Shown here one piece after another: positions 34,079-43,231 of a stretch of DNA of 64,000 nucleotides (position 1 is its first letter; every line of letters starts with the position of its first letter). The DNA comes from an uncultured Bacteroidales bacterium (GTDB lineage Bacteria > Bacteroidota > Bacteroidia > Bacteroidales > Bacteroidaceae). Under the pieces are notes generated by a model. It saw only the letters and a program-made list of their open reading frames with translations. It did no database searches and was not told the origin of the DNA. The DNA is taken from assembly GCA_947303715.1 (NCBI GenBank), contig CAMYYY010000003.1:1-64000 (forward strand), written 5' to 3'. The position numbers were made by a program, and so were the translations under genes.

Positions 34079-34870
34079 TTATATCTTTGGCATGGATGCG
34101 CGGAGACCACGGATGACAGATGCGCTGAAACCGGCCTCTTCCATGGCGGCGAGGCCACGGATAGTGAGTCCGGCAGGTGTGGTGACGTGGTCGATCTCCA
34201 CTTCGGGGTGATTTCCGTTCTTTTGAAGCAGTACCGAAGCGCCCTTGAGCGTTTGGATGACCACCTTTTGCGCATCAGAGGCATACAGTCCTAATTCGAT
34301 GCCTCCCTCCATGGCTGCACGGATGTAACGCATGGCATAGGCGATGCCGCAGGATGCCACGACGAGGCCAGCGTTCATGAAACGCTCTTCGACAAACATG
34401 GTCATGCCCAATGTATCGAATACGCTCTTGACGGCATTGTTCTGTTCCTGTGAAGCGCGTGTGGAGCAGATGAACGTCATGCTCTCCTGCACGGCGATGG
34501 CCGTATTGGGAATGATGTAGAAGACGGCAGGAAGTTTTCCGTCGGGACGGGCAAACAACGAACTGATTTCTTCTGTGCCCATGCCACCGACTACAGAGCC
34601 AATCATTTGATGGTCGTAGTCGAGTACATCGCGGAAGGTATCGACGGCAGCTTGTGCGCGCCAGGGTTTCACAGCGATGATGATAAGATCAGCACCTTGA
34701 ATAGCTTCCGCATTGTTATAGGAGATGTTGAGGCGGGGGCACTCTTCCTTTAGGGGCTCGAGTTTACCTTTGGATATGTTGGTGATGGTGACGTCAATCT
34801 CTTCTCTTTGTGCCAGACCTCTTGCCATGGCACTGCCGATGTTTCCGGCTCCAATGATGGTAATCTTCAT
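34079..34870 (-). CDS. proC: Pyrroline-5-carboxylate reductase
   Basis: Reduces P5C to proline with NAD(P)H. The Rossmann motif 'ITIIGAGNIGSAMARGLAQ' starts the protein and 'HVTTPAGLTIRGLAAMEEAG' matches the conserved C-terminal ProC signature. The 263 residues are typical. It is embedded in the arginine operon between argD and argF', an arrangement known from other Bacteroidales. Because HypD also produces P5C, this gene could link hydroxyproline breakdown at 2-9 kb to proline synthesis; that link is inferred. Confidence 0.93.
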   Translation of the reverse strand: MKITIIGAGNIGSAMARGLAQREEIDVTITNISKGKLEPLKEECPRLNISYNNAEAIQGADLIIIAVKPWRAQAAVDTFRDVLDYDHQMIGSVVGGMGTEEISSLFARPDGKLPAVFYIIPNTAIAVQESMTFICSTRASQEQNNAVKSVFDTLGMTMFVEERFMNAGLVVASCGIAYAMRYIRAAMEGGIELGLYASDAQKVVIQTLKGASVLLQKNGNHPEVEIDHVTTPAGLTIRGLAAMEEAGFSASVIRGLRASMPKI

Positions 34871-34897
34871 ATGGGGATTGTAGGGGTTGGTTTCGTG

Positions 34898-36022
34898 TTA
34901 TACAATTGCTTCGTTGAAGGCGGTGAGGAATTGATCCGCCTGTTCGATGGTGAGGCAGAGGGGAGCCAAGAGGCGAATCATGTTTTGTCCGGCTACGCCC
35001 GTGAAAATGTGGTCATCAAAGAGAAGCTTGCGGCGTAATGGAGCCACATCCTCGTTCATCTCGATGCCAATCATCAGCCCTCTTCCGCGAACTTCCTTGA
35101 TGCGGGGCGAGGAAGGGATGTGAGATTTGATGTATTCGCCAACACGATAGGCATTGTTGATGAGACCTTCGTCTTCGATAATGTCCAGCACGGCTAGTGC
35201 TGCAGCCATAGCGAGATAGTTGCCGCCGAACGTAGTGCCGAGCATCCCTTTACGGGCTTGGAATTGAGGAGCGATGAGGATGCCGCCGCAGGGGAAACCG
35301 TTGGCGATGCCCTTGCCCATTGTGATGATATCGGGGCGTATGTTATCCCATTGATGCGCAAAGAAATGGCCTGTACGGCCATAGCCGCTCTGCACCTCAT
35401 CGAGGATGAGTGCAGCACCGTAGGTGTGGCATAACGTCTGAAGCTCCTGCATAAAGGAGGTGTCGGGTACGTGAATGCCTCCACAGCCTTGGATGCCTTC
35501 GATGATAACGCCAGCTACGTCTCCCTGCATAAGTGCCTTCTCCACACCCTCTGCATCGTTTAGGTCGCAGAATGTGACCTTGTGATTGGCGTTGAAGGGG
35601 GAGACGATGGCGGGATTGTCCGTGACAGCTACGGCACCACTGGTACGTCCGTGGAAACTGCGGTGGAAGGCGATGACGCGGTCCTTGCCCGTATGGAACG
35701 AGGCCAGTTTCAGCGCGTTTTCGTTTGATTCGGCGCCGGAGTTGTCGAGGAAAAGACTGTACTCCTCGTAGCCGCAGGCCTTGCCTAACCGTTGTGCCAA
35801 TTCGGCTTGAAGGGGGTTGACCACGCTATTGGAATAAAAGCCAATGCGGTTAAGTTGCTCTGTGAGAACTGCGATATAGCGGGGATGGGAGTGGCCGATT
35901 GAGATGACGGCATGGCCGCCATAGAGGTCAAGATATTCCGTCCCCTTGTCGTCCCACACACGGCAACCCTCTGCCTTGACGGGAACGACATCAAAAAGGG
36001 AATATACATCGAATAGATTCAT
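34898..36022 (-). CDS. argD: N-acylornithine aminotransferase
   Basis: A class III PLP-dependent aminotransferase of 374 residues that converts N-acetyl- or N-succinylglutamate semialdehyde to the acylornithine. 'NSGAESNENALKLA' and 'LILDEVQSGYGRTG' frame the active site, and the PLP lysine is in 'IITMGKGIANGFP'. Its place between argC and proC matches the pathway. As for argB, the acyl group is likely succinyl in this operon. Spacing to its neighbours is short (12 and 27 bp). Confidence 0.92.
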   Translation of the reverse strand: MNLFDVYSLFDVVPVKAEGCRVWDDKGTEYLDLYGGHAVISIGHSHPRYIAVLTEQLNRIGFYSNSVVNPLQAELAQRLGKACGYEEYSLFLDNSGAESNENALKLASFHTGKDRVIAFHRSFHGRTSGAVAVTDNPAIVSPFNANHKVTFCDLNDAEGVEKALMQGDVAGVIIEGIQGCGGIHVPDTSFMQELQTLCHTYGAALILDEVQSGYGRTGHFFAHQWDNIRPDIITMGKGIANGFPCGGILIAPQFQARKGMLGTTFGGNYLAMAAALAVLDIIEDEGLINNAYRVGEYIKSHIPSSPRIKEVRGRGLMIGIEMNEDVAPLRRKLLFDDHIFTGVAGQNMIRLLAPLCLTIEQADQFLTAFNEAIV

Positions 36023-36034
36023 ACAAAAGATTTA

Positions 36035-36991
36035 TTAGAAGGCGCTGGCTTTGAGTCGTAAACCCGTGTGCTCATCAAGGCCGAACATAAGATTCATGTT
36101 CTGCACAGCCTGTCCGCTGGCACCTTTCAGAAGGTTGTCTATCACAGAGCAAATGACAAGTTTCGTTCCATGCTTCTCCAGAGAGAGCAAGCATTTGTTG
36201 GTGTTGACGACCTGCTTGAGGTCCACGCTGCGAGGGCTGACGAAGGTGAAAGCGGAGTTGCGGTAGTAATCGGTGTAGAGTTGCTGAGCCTCCTCTTCGC
36301 TGAGAGGACAGTCCGTGTGGACGGTAGCGAAAATACCCCGTGCAAAGTCACCTCGTACAGGAACAAAGTTGAGTATTGGCGTCGTTCCTTGCAGCAGGGA
36401 AAGGTTGCGAGTGATTTCCTTCAGGTGTTGATGTTCAAAGACTTTATAGGCGGAAAGGTTATCTGTACGCCAGCTGAAGTGGGTCGTAGCAACGGGTTTG
36501 ACGCCTGCTCCTGTGGAACCCGTAATGGCAGTGATGCTGACCTCGTTCGTCAGCAGTCCCTGAGTTGCTAAAGGTAACAACGCTAACTGGATGGCAGTGG
36601 CAAAGCAGCCTGGATTGGCGACGAGGGTGGCGGAGACAATCTTCTCCCGCTGCCATTCGGGTAGGCCATAGACGTATCCCTCCGATTCGTTGCGGTAGTC
36701 CTGCGCTAGGTCAATGACTTTCAACCCTGAGGGACGCTTATTCTCCTGCCAAAAGGCCGTACTGGCGCCGTGGCCGGAGCAGAGGAAGAGAACGTCAATG
36801 GCATCAAGGTCGTAGGATGAGGAGAACACCAGTTCCGTTTCGCCGAACAGACCACTATGCACGTCCGTTATGGGTAATCCGGCCTGACTGCTACTGTGGA
36901 TGAATACAATTTCAGCTTCAGGATGGTTAATGAGCAGACGAAGTAATTCGCCTGCCGTATATCCCGCTCCACCAATGATACCAATTCTCAT
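36035..36991 (-). CDS. argC: N-acyl-gamma-glutamyl-phosphate reductase
   Basis: Reduces N-acylglutamyl phosphate to the semialdehyde with NADPH. The NADP motif is 'IGIIGGAGYTAGELLRLL' and the catalytic Cys lies in 'LVANPGCFATAIQLALLP'. The protein (318 residues) is of the shorter type 1 class. It overlaps argG by 4 bp, so the two are translationally coupled. Confidence 0.94.
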   Translation of the reverse strand: MRIGIIGGAGYTAGELLRLLINHPEAEIVFIHSSSQAGLPITDVHSGLFGETELVFSSSYDLDAIDVLFLCSGHGASTAFWQENKRPSGLKVIDLAQDYRNESEGYVYGLPEWQREKIVSATLVANPGCFATAIQLALLPLATQGLLTNEVSITAITGSTGAGVKPVATTHFSWRTDNLSAYKVFEHQHLKEITRNLSLLQGTTPILNFVPVRGDFARGIFATVHTDCPLSEEEAQQLYTDYYRNSAFTFVSPRSVDLKQVVNTNKCLLSLEKHGTKLVICSVIDNLLKGASGQAVQNMNLMFGLDEHTGLRLKASAF

Positions 36992-38205
36992 GATTCTATT
37001 TTCTTCATCTCCTCTTCGTGGTTTGCATAATAGACTCGTAGAGGAGTGGAAGTTACTTTGATAAAGCCCTTGGCATCATCGGACGTCCAACCCTTCTGCA
37101 TTTCGCCGTATTCGCCGAACTTCGTCTTTACAAGATCGTTGTCTGACTCCACACCGACGGTGAAGAAAGAATAGGGGCGGAGTTCCATAATGACGGTGCC
37201 TGTAACGTTGCGTTGGCTGCTCTCCAGCATGGCCTCGATGTCGCGCATGACGGGTTCAAGGTACTGGCTCTCGTGGAGGAACATGCCATACCAGTTGGCT
37301 ACTTGATCTTTCCAATACTGCTGCCATTTGCTGAGCGTGAATTTTTCAAGGAATTTATGAGCGGCAATGATGAGCATGGGGGCAGCGGCTTCGAAGCCTA
37401 CACGGCCCTTGATGCCGATGATGGTGTCGCCCACGTGCATATCGCGACCAATGCCGTAGGGAGCAGCGATGCTTTCCACCTTCTGGATGGCCTTGACACC
37501 GTCGGTAAACGTCTCTCCGTTCACTCCCGTTAGTTCGCCGTTTGTGAACTGCAAGCGGATCTCCTCGCTACCCTGCTTTTCAATCTGCTTTAGGTAAGCT
37601 GTTTCGGGCAGTCCCTTGGCCGAGTCGAGGATTTCGCCTCCGCAGATGCTGGTGCCCCACAGACCTACATTATAGGAGTATTTCAGTTTCTTGAAGTCGG
37701 CAGGGAAGCCGTGCTGATTCAGATAGTCAGTTTCGAACTGGCGGGTAAGCGCCATGTCGCGCGTCAGCGTGATGATTTCCACACCCGGAGCCATGACGAG
37801 GAACGTCATGTCAAAGCGAACTTGGTCGTTGCCTGCCCCTGTGGATCCGTGGGCGATGGCATCGGCACCGATTTCCTTTGCATAGCGGGCGATGGCCATG
37901 GCCTGAAAGATGCGCTCCGATGAAACACTGATTGGATATGTGCCGTTACGAAGCACGTTGCCATAAATCATATAGCGCAGGCTCTTCTGATAGTATTCAC
38001 GGGTAACGTCAAGCGTTACGTAGGCTTTGGCGCCCAGTTTGTAGGCATTCTCTTCGTTGGTCTTGAGCTGCTCGGGTGAGAAACCTCCTGTATCTGCGCA
38101 AGCGGCATACACCTCGTAGCCCTTTTCCTTCGTTAGGTACATCACGGTGAACGACGTATCGAGCCCACCGCTGAATGCTACAACCACTTTCTTCTTCTTT
38201 TCCAT
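36988..38205 (-). CDS. argG: Argininosuccinate synthase
   Basis: Joins citrulline and aspartate with ATP. The PP-loop 'VVVAFSGGLDTSFTVMYL' is at the N-terminus, and 'AHGSTGAGNDQVRFD' is the second conserved segment. The 405 residues are normal. It directly follows the GNAT gene by 4 bp and precedes argC. Confidence 0.95.
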   Translation of the reverse strand: MEKKKKVVVAFSGGLDTSFTVMYLTKEKGYEVYAACADTGGFSPEQLKTNEENAYKLGAKAYVTLDVTREYYQKSLRYMIYGNVLRNGTYPISVSSERIFQAMAIARYAKEIGADAIAHGSTGAGNDQVRFDMTFLVMAPGVEIITLTRDMALTRQFETDYLNQHGFPADFKKLKYSYNVGLWGTSICGGEILDSAKGLPETAYLKQIEKQGSEEIRLQFTNGELTGVNGETFTDGVKAIQKVESIAAPYGIGRDMHVGDTIIGIKGRVGFEAAAPMLIIAAHKFLEKFTLSKWQQYWKDQVANWYGMFLHESQYLEPVMRDIEAMLESSQRNVTGTVIMELRPYSFFTVGVESDNDLVKTKFGEYGEMQKGWTSDDAKGFIKVTSTPLRVYYANHEEEMKKIES

Positions 38206-38209
38206 AATG

Positions 38210-38818
38210 CTAACTCCTCTTAAAAAGTTTTCCTAAAAACGATCTTTTTGCCTTATTATTACCATTTTTCTTATTGTCAGCGGTGTGCGGGTCGAACATC
38301 ATGCCTGTGCAGAGGCAGATGCGTCGGTCGTTGCGGCAGAGCACATCGTAGTTACAACATCCCTCACAGCCATGCCAGAACTCGTCGTCCTTCGTCAGGT
38401 CGCTCAGGGTAACGGGCACATAGCCCAGTCGGAGATTCATCTTCATGACGGCGGGCGATGTGGTGATGCTGAAGATCTTGGCATACGGGAAGCGCTCCCG
38501 TGCCAACTGGAATGTTTTCTCTTTGATGCGCGATGCAAGTCCCAGCAGGCGATATTCAGGGTCGACGATAAGTCCAGAAGTGGCTACGAAGTCGCCGTGT
38601 CCCCAGCATTCGATATAACTAAAACCCACCAGACGGTCGCCGTCCAGCGCCACGACAGCCTTGCCGCCCTTCATTTTGTCAATAATATATTCCGGCGTAC
38701 GCTTGGCGATGCCTGTTCCGCGCTGTTGGGCCGATTCGTAGATGAGCCGACAAATGTGCTCAGCATACTTCGCATGCGATTCATTCGCATACATGACAAT
38801 GATATTCTTAGCTTCCAT
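38210..38818 (-). CDS. GNAT acyltransferase, candidate N-succinylglutamate synthase
   Basis: A 202-residue GNAT-fold protein. The acyl-CoA loop region is near 'LIVDPEYRLLGLASRIKEKT'. The C-terminal third has a Cys-rich stretch ('CEGCCNYDVLCRNDRRICLC') that could bind metal. It heads the arginine operon, where no classical argA or argJ is seen. Gene-fitness work in Bacteroides thetaiotaomicron assigned the corresponding first gene of the same operon (GNAT-argG-argC-argD-proC) to N-acylglutamate synthesis, probably succinyl. The function here is transferred from that gene order and remains inference. Confidence 0.72.
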   Translation of the reverse strand: MEAKNIIVMYANESHAKYAEHICRLIYESAQQRGTGIAKRTPEYIIDKMKGGKAVVALDGDRLVGFSYIECWGHGDFVATSGLIVDPEYRLLGLASRIKEKTFQLARERFPYAKIFSITTSPAVMKMNLRLGYVPVTLSDLTKDDEFWHGCEGCCNYDVLCRNDRRICLCTGMMFDPHTADNKKNGNNKAKRSFLGKLFKRS

Positions 38819-38853
38819 GAATAAAAACTGAATATTTTTAGAAAATGACGCGG

Positions 38854-38861
38854 CAAAATTA
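38854..38861 (-). promoter_or_regulatory. Candidate -7 box of the arginine operon
   Basis: TAATTTTG on the minus strand, about 36 bp before the GNAT start; no clear -33 TTTG at the usual distance. No arginine operator could be recognised. Confidence 0.45.
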
Positions 38862-38975
38862 CATAAAAAAACCGTTCCTTCGCATAAAGTTTACATTTAT
38901 TTTTCGGAAATCCCGAAAAAACCTGCATAACCCCATATTCTTTCACAAAAACAATATCGGAAAAAGGAAAAAAAA

Positions 38976-39007
38976 TTTGCATTTTCGTTTAGTACGCACT
39001 ACTTTTG
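38976..39007 (+). promoter_or_regulatory. Promoter of the YitT-family gene
   Basis: TTTG (38976-38979) and TACTTTTG (39000-39007) are 20 bp apart, in the string 'aaatttgcattttcg', similar to the -33 regions of the two antiporter promoters. Confidence 0.75.
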
Positions 39008-39030
39008 CATCGAATATTTTTACGAAGAAG

Positions 39031-39957
39031 ATGAATAAGGTTTTGGAGATCCTTAAGTCCAAGAAGTTTTGGACGGAGTGGTTGGTGATGACGGTCGGTA
39101 TGTTTATTGCTGCTGCGGCCGTCTATTATTTTTTGGTTCCCAGTAAGTTGGTTGTGGGCTCTATTAGCGGTTTGTCCATTGTGATTGCCGGTGTGATGGA
39201 AGCCGCAGGTATCCCTGTAAAGGTATCCATCATCGTGCTTATCATCAATGCGGTGCTACTGCTACTAGCGTGGCTGCTGATAGGGAAGGAATTCGGTGCT
39301 AAGACGTTCTACACAGCGCTCATCCTCGGTCCGATGATGGATGCGTGGGAGGCTATCTATCCCTATACGAAATTCCTGACGGAGCCTGGGCAGACGAGCG
39401 TAATGAATGATCCGTGGTTTGACTTGCTTTGTTTCGTGTTGGTGCTGAGTGCCTCACAAGCTATCATGTTTCGCATCAATGCCTCTACGGGTGGATTAGA
39501 TATTCTGGCAAAGATTGTCAACAAGTATTTCCACTTCGAGATAGGTACTAGCGTAACAATAGCCGGAGCCATCATCTGTCTGACGGCTTTTGCCATCAAC
39601 CCGTTTCAAATGGTCATCATTGGCTTAATCGGTACATGGATAAACGGCATCGCGGTCGATTACTTCACGGCAAGCCTCAACAAACGGAAGCGTGTATGCA
39701 TCATTACGTCAGACTATGAGCGTGTGCGCAAATTTATTATCGAGGACATCTGTCGCGGGTGCAGTCTCTACGACGTGACGGGTGGCTACAGCGGCGAGCG
39801 CGGCGTGGAAATCCAGACGTTGCTGACGCAGAATGAGTTTTCAGACCTGATGAAGTTCATGCGTGACAACAAGATTACGGCCTTCATCACGGCGGGTAAT
39901 GTCAGCGAAGTTTATGGTACGTGGCATCCGCATAAGAAATTAAAAGTTAGAAATTAG
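39031..39957 (+). CDS. YitT family membrane protein (DUF2179)
   Basis: A 308-residue protein with five to six hydrophobic helices in the first ~200 residues and a C-terminal DUF2179 domain ('KRKRVCIITSDYERVRKFI', 'GGYSGERGVEIQTLLTQNE'). Family members are widespread and their transport substrate is not settled. I start at MNKVLEI, 24 bp after the -7 box; the tracked ORF begins upstream of the promoter. It is followed by pta after 8 bp, so the three genes may form an operon. Confidence 0.87.
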   Translation: MNKVLEILKSKKFWTEWLVMTVGMFIAAAAVYYFLVPSKLVVGSISGLSIVIAGVMEAAGIPVKVSIIVLIINAVLLLLAWLLIGKEFGAKTFYTALILGPMMDAWEAIYPYTKFLTEPGQTSVMNDPWFDLLCFVLVLSASQAIMFRINASTGGLDILAKIVNKYFHFEIGTSVTIAGAIICLTAFAINPFQMVIIGLIGTWINGIAVDYFTASLNKRKRVCIITSDYERVRKFIIEDICRGCSLYDVTGGYSGERGVEIQTLLTQNEFSDLMKFMRDNKITAFITAGNVSEVYGTWHPHKKLKVRN

Positions 39958-39965
39958 AATAAAAA

Positions 39966-40976
39966 ATGGATTTACTGAGTGAAATCGTTTTGCGTGCAAA
40001 AGCACACAAACAGCGCATCGTCCTGCCTGAAGGTACGGAGGAGCGTACTTTGAAAGCCGCCGACCGTATTCTGGCCGACGAAGTTGCAGACCTTATCATT
40101 ATCGGCAAGCCTGCAGAGATACATGCCCTTGCCGAGAAGAACGGCCTCACACACATCGACAAGGCCGTTATTATCGACCCAGAGAACCATCCGAAGCGCG
40201 AGGCGTATGCGCAGTTGCTGTTCGAGCTTCGTCAGAAGAAAGGGATGACGCTGGAACAGGCGCAGCAGTTGGTACTTGACCCGCTCTATCTGGGCTGTCT
40301 GATCATCAAGGCAGGCGATGCCGATGGACAGTTGGCTGGTGCCCGCAACACAACGGGTAACGTACTGCGTCCCGCGTTGCAGATAATCAAGACTGCCCCT
40401 GGCATCTCGTGTGTGAGTGGCGCGTTCATCATGGTGACGCAAACGCCGCAGTACGGCGAGAATGGCGTGCTGGTGTTTGCCGACTGCGCTGTTACGCCGG
40501 TGCCTGATGCTGTGCAGTTAAGTGAGATTGCCGTCAGTACTGCTGACACCGCGCGTGCGGTGGCTGGCTTCAATGATCCACGTGTGGCCATGCTGAGCTT
40601 TTCTACGAAGGGTTCTGCTAAGCATGAGGTGGTTGATAAGGTGACTACGGCGCTGGCTTTGGCCCGCGAGAAGCGTCCCGAGTTGAAGATTGACGGTGAA
40701 TTGCAGGCTGATGCCGCCCTCGTGCCGTCGGTGGGTGCCAGCAAGGCTCCGGGCAGCGATATCGCAGGAAAGGCAAACGTGTTGGTATTCCCCAACCTCG
40801 AGGTGGGTAACATCGCTTACAAACTCGTGCAGCGCTTGGGCAATGCTGAGGCTATCGGCCCCATCCTGCAGGGTATTGCACGTCCCGTCAACGACCTCAG
40901 TCGCGGCTGCTCGGTGGATGACGTCTATAAGATGGTTGCCGTCACCAGCTGCCAGGCTTACGCTGCAAAGATGTAA
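39966..40976 (+). CDS. pta: Phosphate acetyltransferase
   Basis: Interconverts acetyl-CoA and acetyl phosphate. The protein is the short, 336-residue class I type without N-terminal regulatory domains. Typical segments are 'AHKQRIVLPEGTEERTLKAA', 'AGARNTTGNVLRPALQIIKT' and 'GKANVLVFPNLEVGNIAYK'. It is followed by ackA after a 58-bp spacer with the AAATCGTAAAT repeat. Together they make acetate and ATP by substrate-level phosphorylation. Confidence 0.95.
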   Translation: MDLLSEIVLRAKAHKQRIVLPEGTEERTLKAADRILADEVADLIIIGKPAEIHALAEKNGLTHIDKAVIIDPENHPKREAYAQLLFELRQKKGMTLEQAQQLVLDPLYLGCLIIKAGDADGQLAGARNTTGNVLRPALQIIKTAPGISCVSGAFIMVTQTPQYGENGVLVFADCAVTPVPDAVQLSEIAVSTADTARAVAGFNDPRVAMLSFSTKGSAKHEVVDKVTTALALAREKRPELKIDGELQADAALVPSVGASKAPGSDIAGKANVLVFPNLEVGNIAYKLVQRLGNAEAIGPILQGIARPVNDLSRGCSVDDVYKMVAVTSCQAYAAKM

Positions 40977-41007
40977 ATGGCAAAAACCAAATCGTATAAT
41001 TAATCGT

Positions 41008-41033
41008 ATTAGTAAATCGTCAAATCGTAAATA
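41008..41033. repeat. AAATCGTAAAT repeat before ackA
   Basis: 'agtaaatcgtcaaatcgtaa' ends two bases before the ackA ATG and is identical to a string just before tcdA. Confidence 0.6.
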
Positions 41034-41034
41034 A

Positions 41035-42240
41035 ATGAAGATATTGGTTCTTAACTGCGGGAGCAGTTCCATTAAATACAAGTTATTCGATATGACCGAC
41101 AAGTCCGTCCTTGCGCAGGGCGGCATTGAGAAGATTGGTCAGAAAAACTCATTCCTCAAATTGAAGTTGCCTTCGGGCGAGAAGGTGACATTGGAGAAGG
41201 AAATTCCTGAACATACCGCCGGTGTGCAGTTCGTTTTCGACGTGCTCACGGGCAAGGAGTATGGTGTACTGAAGTCGCTCAGCGAGTTGGATGCTGTCGG
41301 CCACCGCATGGTGCATGGCGGCGAGCGCTTTAGCCAGTCCGTCCTACTCAACAAAGAGGTGCTGGATGTCTTCGCCTCGCTCTCCGATCTGGCTCCGCTC
41401 CACAACCCCGCTAATCTGAAGGGCGTTGATGCCGTCACTCGCATCCTCCCGAACATTCCTCAGGTGGGCGTCTTTGATACTGCTTTCCATCAGACCATGC
41501 CAGACTACGCCTACATGTATGCTATCCCCTACGCGATGTACGAAAAGTACGGTATCCGACGCTATGGTTTCCACGGTACCAGCCACCGCTATGTGTCGCA
41601 GCGTGTTTGCGAGTTCCTTGGCATCAGTCCAAAGGGTACGCGCATCGTCACCTGCCATATTGGCAATGGCGGTAGCGTAGCTGCTATCAAGGACGGCCGC
41701 TGTATCGACACCAGCATGGGCCTCACACCTCTCGAGGGTTTGATGATGGGCACCCGCTCGGGCGATATCGACGGAGGTGCTGTCACCTTCCTCATGGAGA
41801 AGGAAGGGCTGACACCCGAGGGCGTTTCCACGTTCCTCAACAAGCAATGTGGCCTGCTGGGTATCTCCGGCAAGACGGATATGCGTGAGGTGAAGCACGC
41901 CAAGCTCGTCGAGGGCGATGACCGCGCCCGACTGGCTATTGACATGTACACTTATCGTTTGCGTAAGTACATTGGTGCCTATGCTGCGGCCCTCGGTGGG
42001 GTCGATATCATCGTCTTCACGGGTGGAGTGGGCGAGAATCAGGACGATATTCGTCAGATGACTGTCACGGGCCTGGAGTATCTGGGCCTCAAACTCGATG
42101 AGAAGGTCAATGCCGCTAACCACGGGGACGAAGAGGTCATCTCCGCTCCTGACTCGAAGGTGAAGGTTTGCGTCATCCCTACCGACGAAGAATTGATGAT
42201 TGCTACCGACACGCTGACAATAGTTAAGGGCAGAGAATGA
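41035..42240 (+). CDS. ackA: Acetate kinase
   Basis: Converts acetyl phosphate and ADP to acetate and ATP. The ASKHA-type motifs are plain: 'VLNCGSSSIKYKLFD' at the start, 'HRMVHGGERF', 'RRYGFHGTSHRYVSQ' with the catalytic region, and 'FTGGVGENQDDIR'. The 401 residues are normal. The long antisense ORF over this gene and the next is a shadow. Confidence 0.96.
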   Translation: MKILVLNCGSSSIKYKLFDMTDKSVLAQGGIEKIGQKNSFLKLKLPSGEKVTLEKEIPEHTAGVQFVFDVLTGKEYGVLKSLSELDAVGHRMVHGGERFSQSVLLNKEVLDVFASLSDLAPLHNPANLKGVDAVTRILPNIPQVGVFDTAFHQTMPDYAYMYAIPYAMYEKYGIRRYGFHGTSHRYVSQRVCEFLGISPKGTRIVTCHIGNGGSVAAIKDGRCIDTSMGLTPLEGLMMGTRSGDIDGGAVTFLMEKEGLTPEGVSTFLNKQCGLLGISGKTDMREVKHAKLVEGDDRARLAIDMYTYRLRKYIGAYAAALGGVDIIVFTGGVGENQDDIRQMTVTGLEYLGLKLDEKVNAANHGDEEVISAPDSKVKVCVIPTDEELMIATDTLTIVKGRE

Positions 42241-42270
42241 GCTAAAACGTAATTCATTATTTAAGATAAA

Positions 42271-43224
42271 GTGAACTCCATTTACCAGCAGCTGGCCAGT
42301 CTTGACAACGTCAGCATCAACTACAGCGCAGGAGGTGTCATCAACATCATTCTGGCTGTTATCATGTACGGCGTTTCGCTTGGTATTCAGCCGCGCATGT
42401 TCCGCAAAGTGTTTGCTCAGCCGAAGTCTATTCTGCTTGGTCTGTTCGGCCAATGGATTGCCCTGCCCGCCCTGACATTCCTTGTCATCGTTATCTTCGA
42501 CAAGTTCATCCCGCCCATGGTGGCCATGGGCATGATATTGGTGGCATCGTGTCCGGGCGGAAACATCTCGAACTTTATGACTTCGTTTGCCAAGGGCAAC
42601 ACGGAGCTTTCCGTTTCCATGACGGCTGTCTCCACCTGCATGGCGCCCATCATCACCCCTGGCAACTACGCTCTGTGGGGCTCGCTCTACAAGAACTTCC
42701 TTTGCCGGCACGAGATTGTCGATGCCAACACATGGCTCGTCATTCCCTTCTGGAATGTGTTTGAGACGGTGTTCATCCTGTTGGGCATACCCCTTGTGCT
42801 TGGTCTGCTGACGACGCGCTTCCTGCCGAAAGTGGCAAAGGCGCTCTCCACGCCGCTGCGCTACATCAGTCTTTTGGTGTTCGTCGCCATGGTGCTGGTG
42901 ATGTTCTTGAGCAACAAGGAGAAATTCGTCGAGTTCATCAAGTACATCTTTATCATTGTCTTCTTCCACAATGCGCTGGCTTTGCTGACGGGCAATACGA
43001 TAGCGCGTCTCGGGCGACTGCCTGTCCGTGACCGCCGTGCCCTCACCATCGAGGTCGGCATCCAGAACTCCGGCCTCGGCTTGCTGCTGCTTTTCAATCC
43101 CGCCATCTTCCCCCAAACGGGCATTGGCGGTATGCTTTTCGTTACGGCTTGGTGGGGCGTATGGCACATCGTTTCCGGCCTTACCGTCGCCTCCATCTTT
43201 AGGGCAAAGGAACTCAAATCGTAG
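42271..43224 (+). CDS. Bile acid:sodium symporter (BASS) family transporter
   Basis: A 317-residue membrane protein with about nine or ten helices. 'ASCPGGNISNFMTSFAKGN' and 'ELSVSMTAVSTCMAPIITP' match the conserved Na+-binding core helices of the BASS family, and 'EVGIQNSGLGLLLLFNP' the second crossover. The start is GTG. BASS proteins move bile acids, pyruvate or other organic anions with Na+; next to pta-ackA a carboxylate substrate is possible but unproven. Seven bp separate it from the acyltransferase gene. Confidence 0.87.
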   Translation: MNSIYQQLASLDNVSINYSAGGVINIILAVIMYGVSLGIQPRMFRKVFAQPKSILLGLFGQWIALPALTFLVIVIFDKFIPPMVAMGMILVASCPGGNISNFMTSFAKGNTELSVSMTAVSTCMAPIITPGNYALWGSLYKNFLCRHEIVDANTWLVIPFWNVFETVFILLGIPLVLGLLTTRFLPKVAKALSTPLRYISLLVFVAMVLVMFLSNKEKFVEFIKYIFIIVFFHNALALLTGNTIARLGRLPVRDRRALTIEVGIQNSGLGLLLLFNPAIFPQTGIGGMLFVTAWWGVWHIVSGLTVASIFRAKELKS

Positions 43225-43231
43225 ATAAACT

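Noticed and set aside
38819-39030. Arginine operator (ARG box) or riboswitch before the arginine operon
   Set aside because: Only promoter-like boxes could be recognised; no paired ARG-box or aptamer-like structure was convincing.
41344-43167. 607-aa antisense ORF
   Set aside because: It spans parts of ackA and the BASS gene in reverse and shows no domain of its own.
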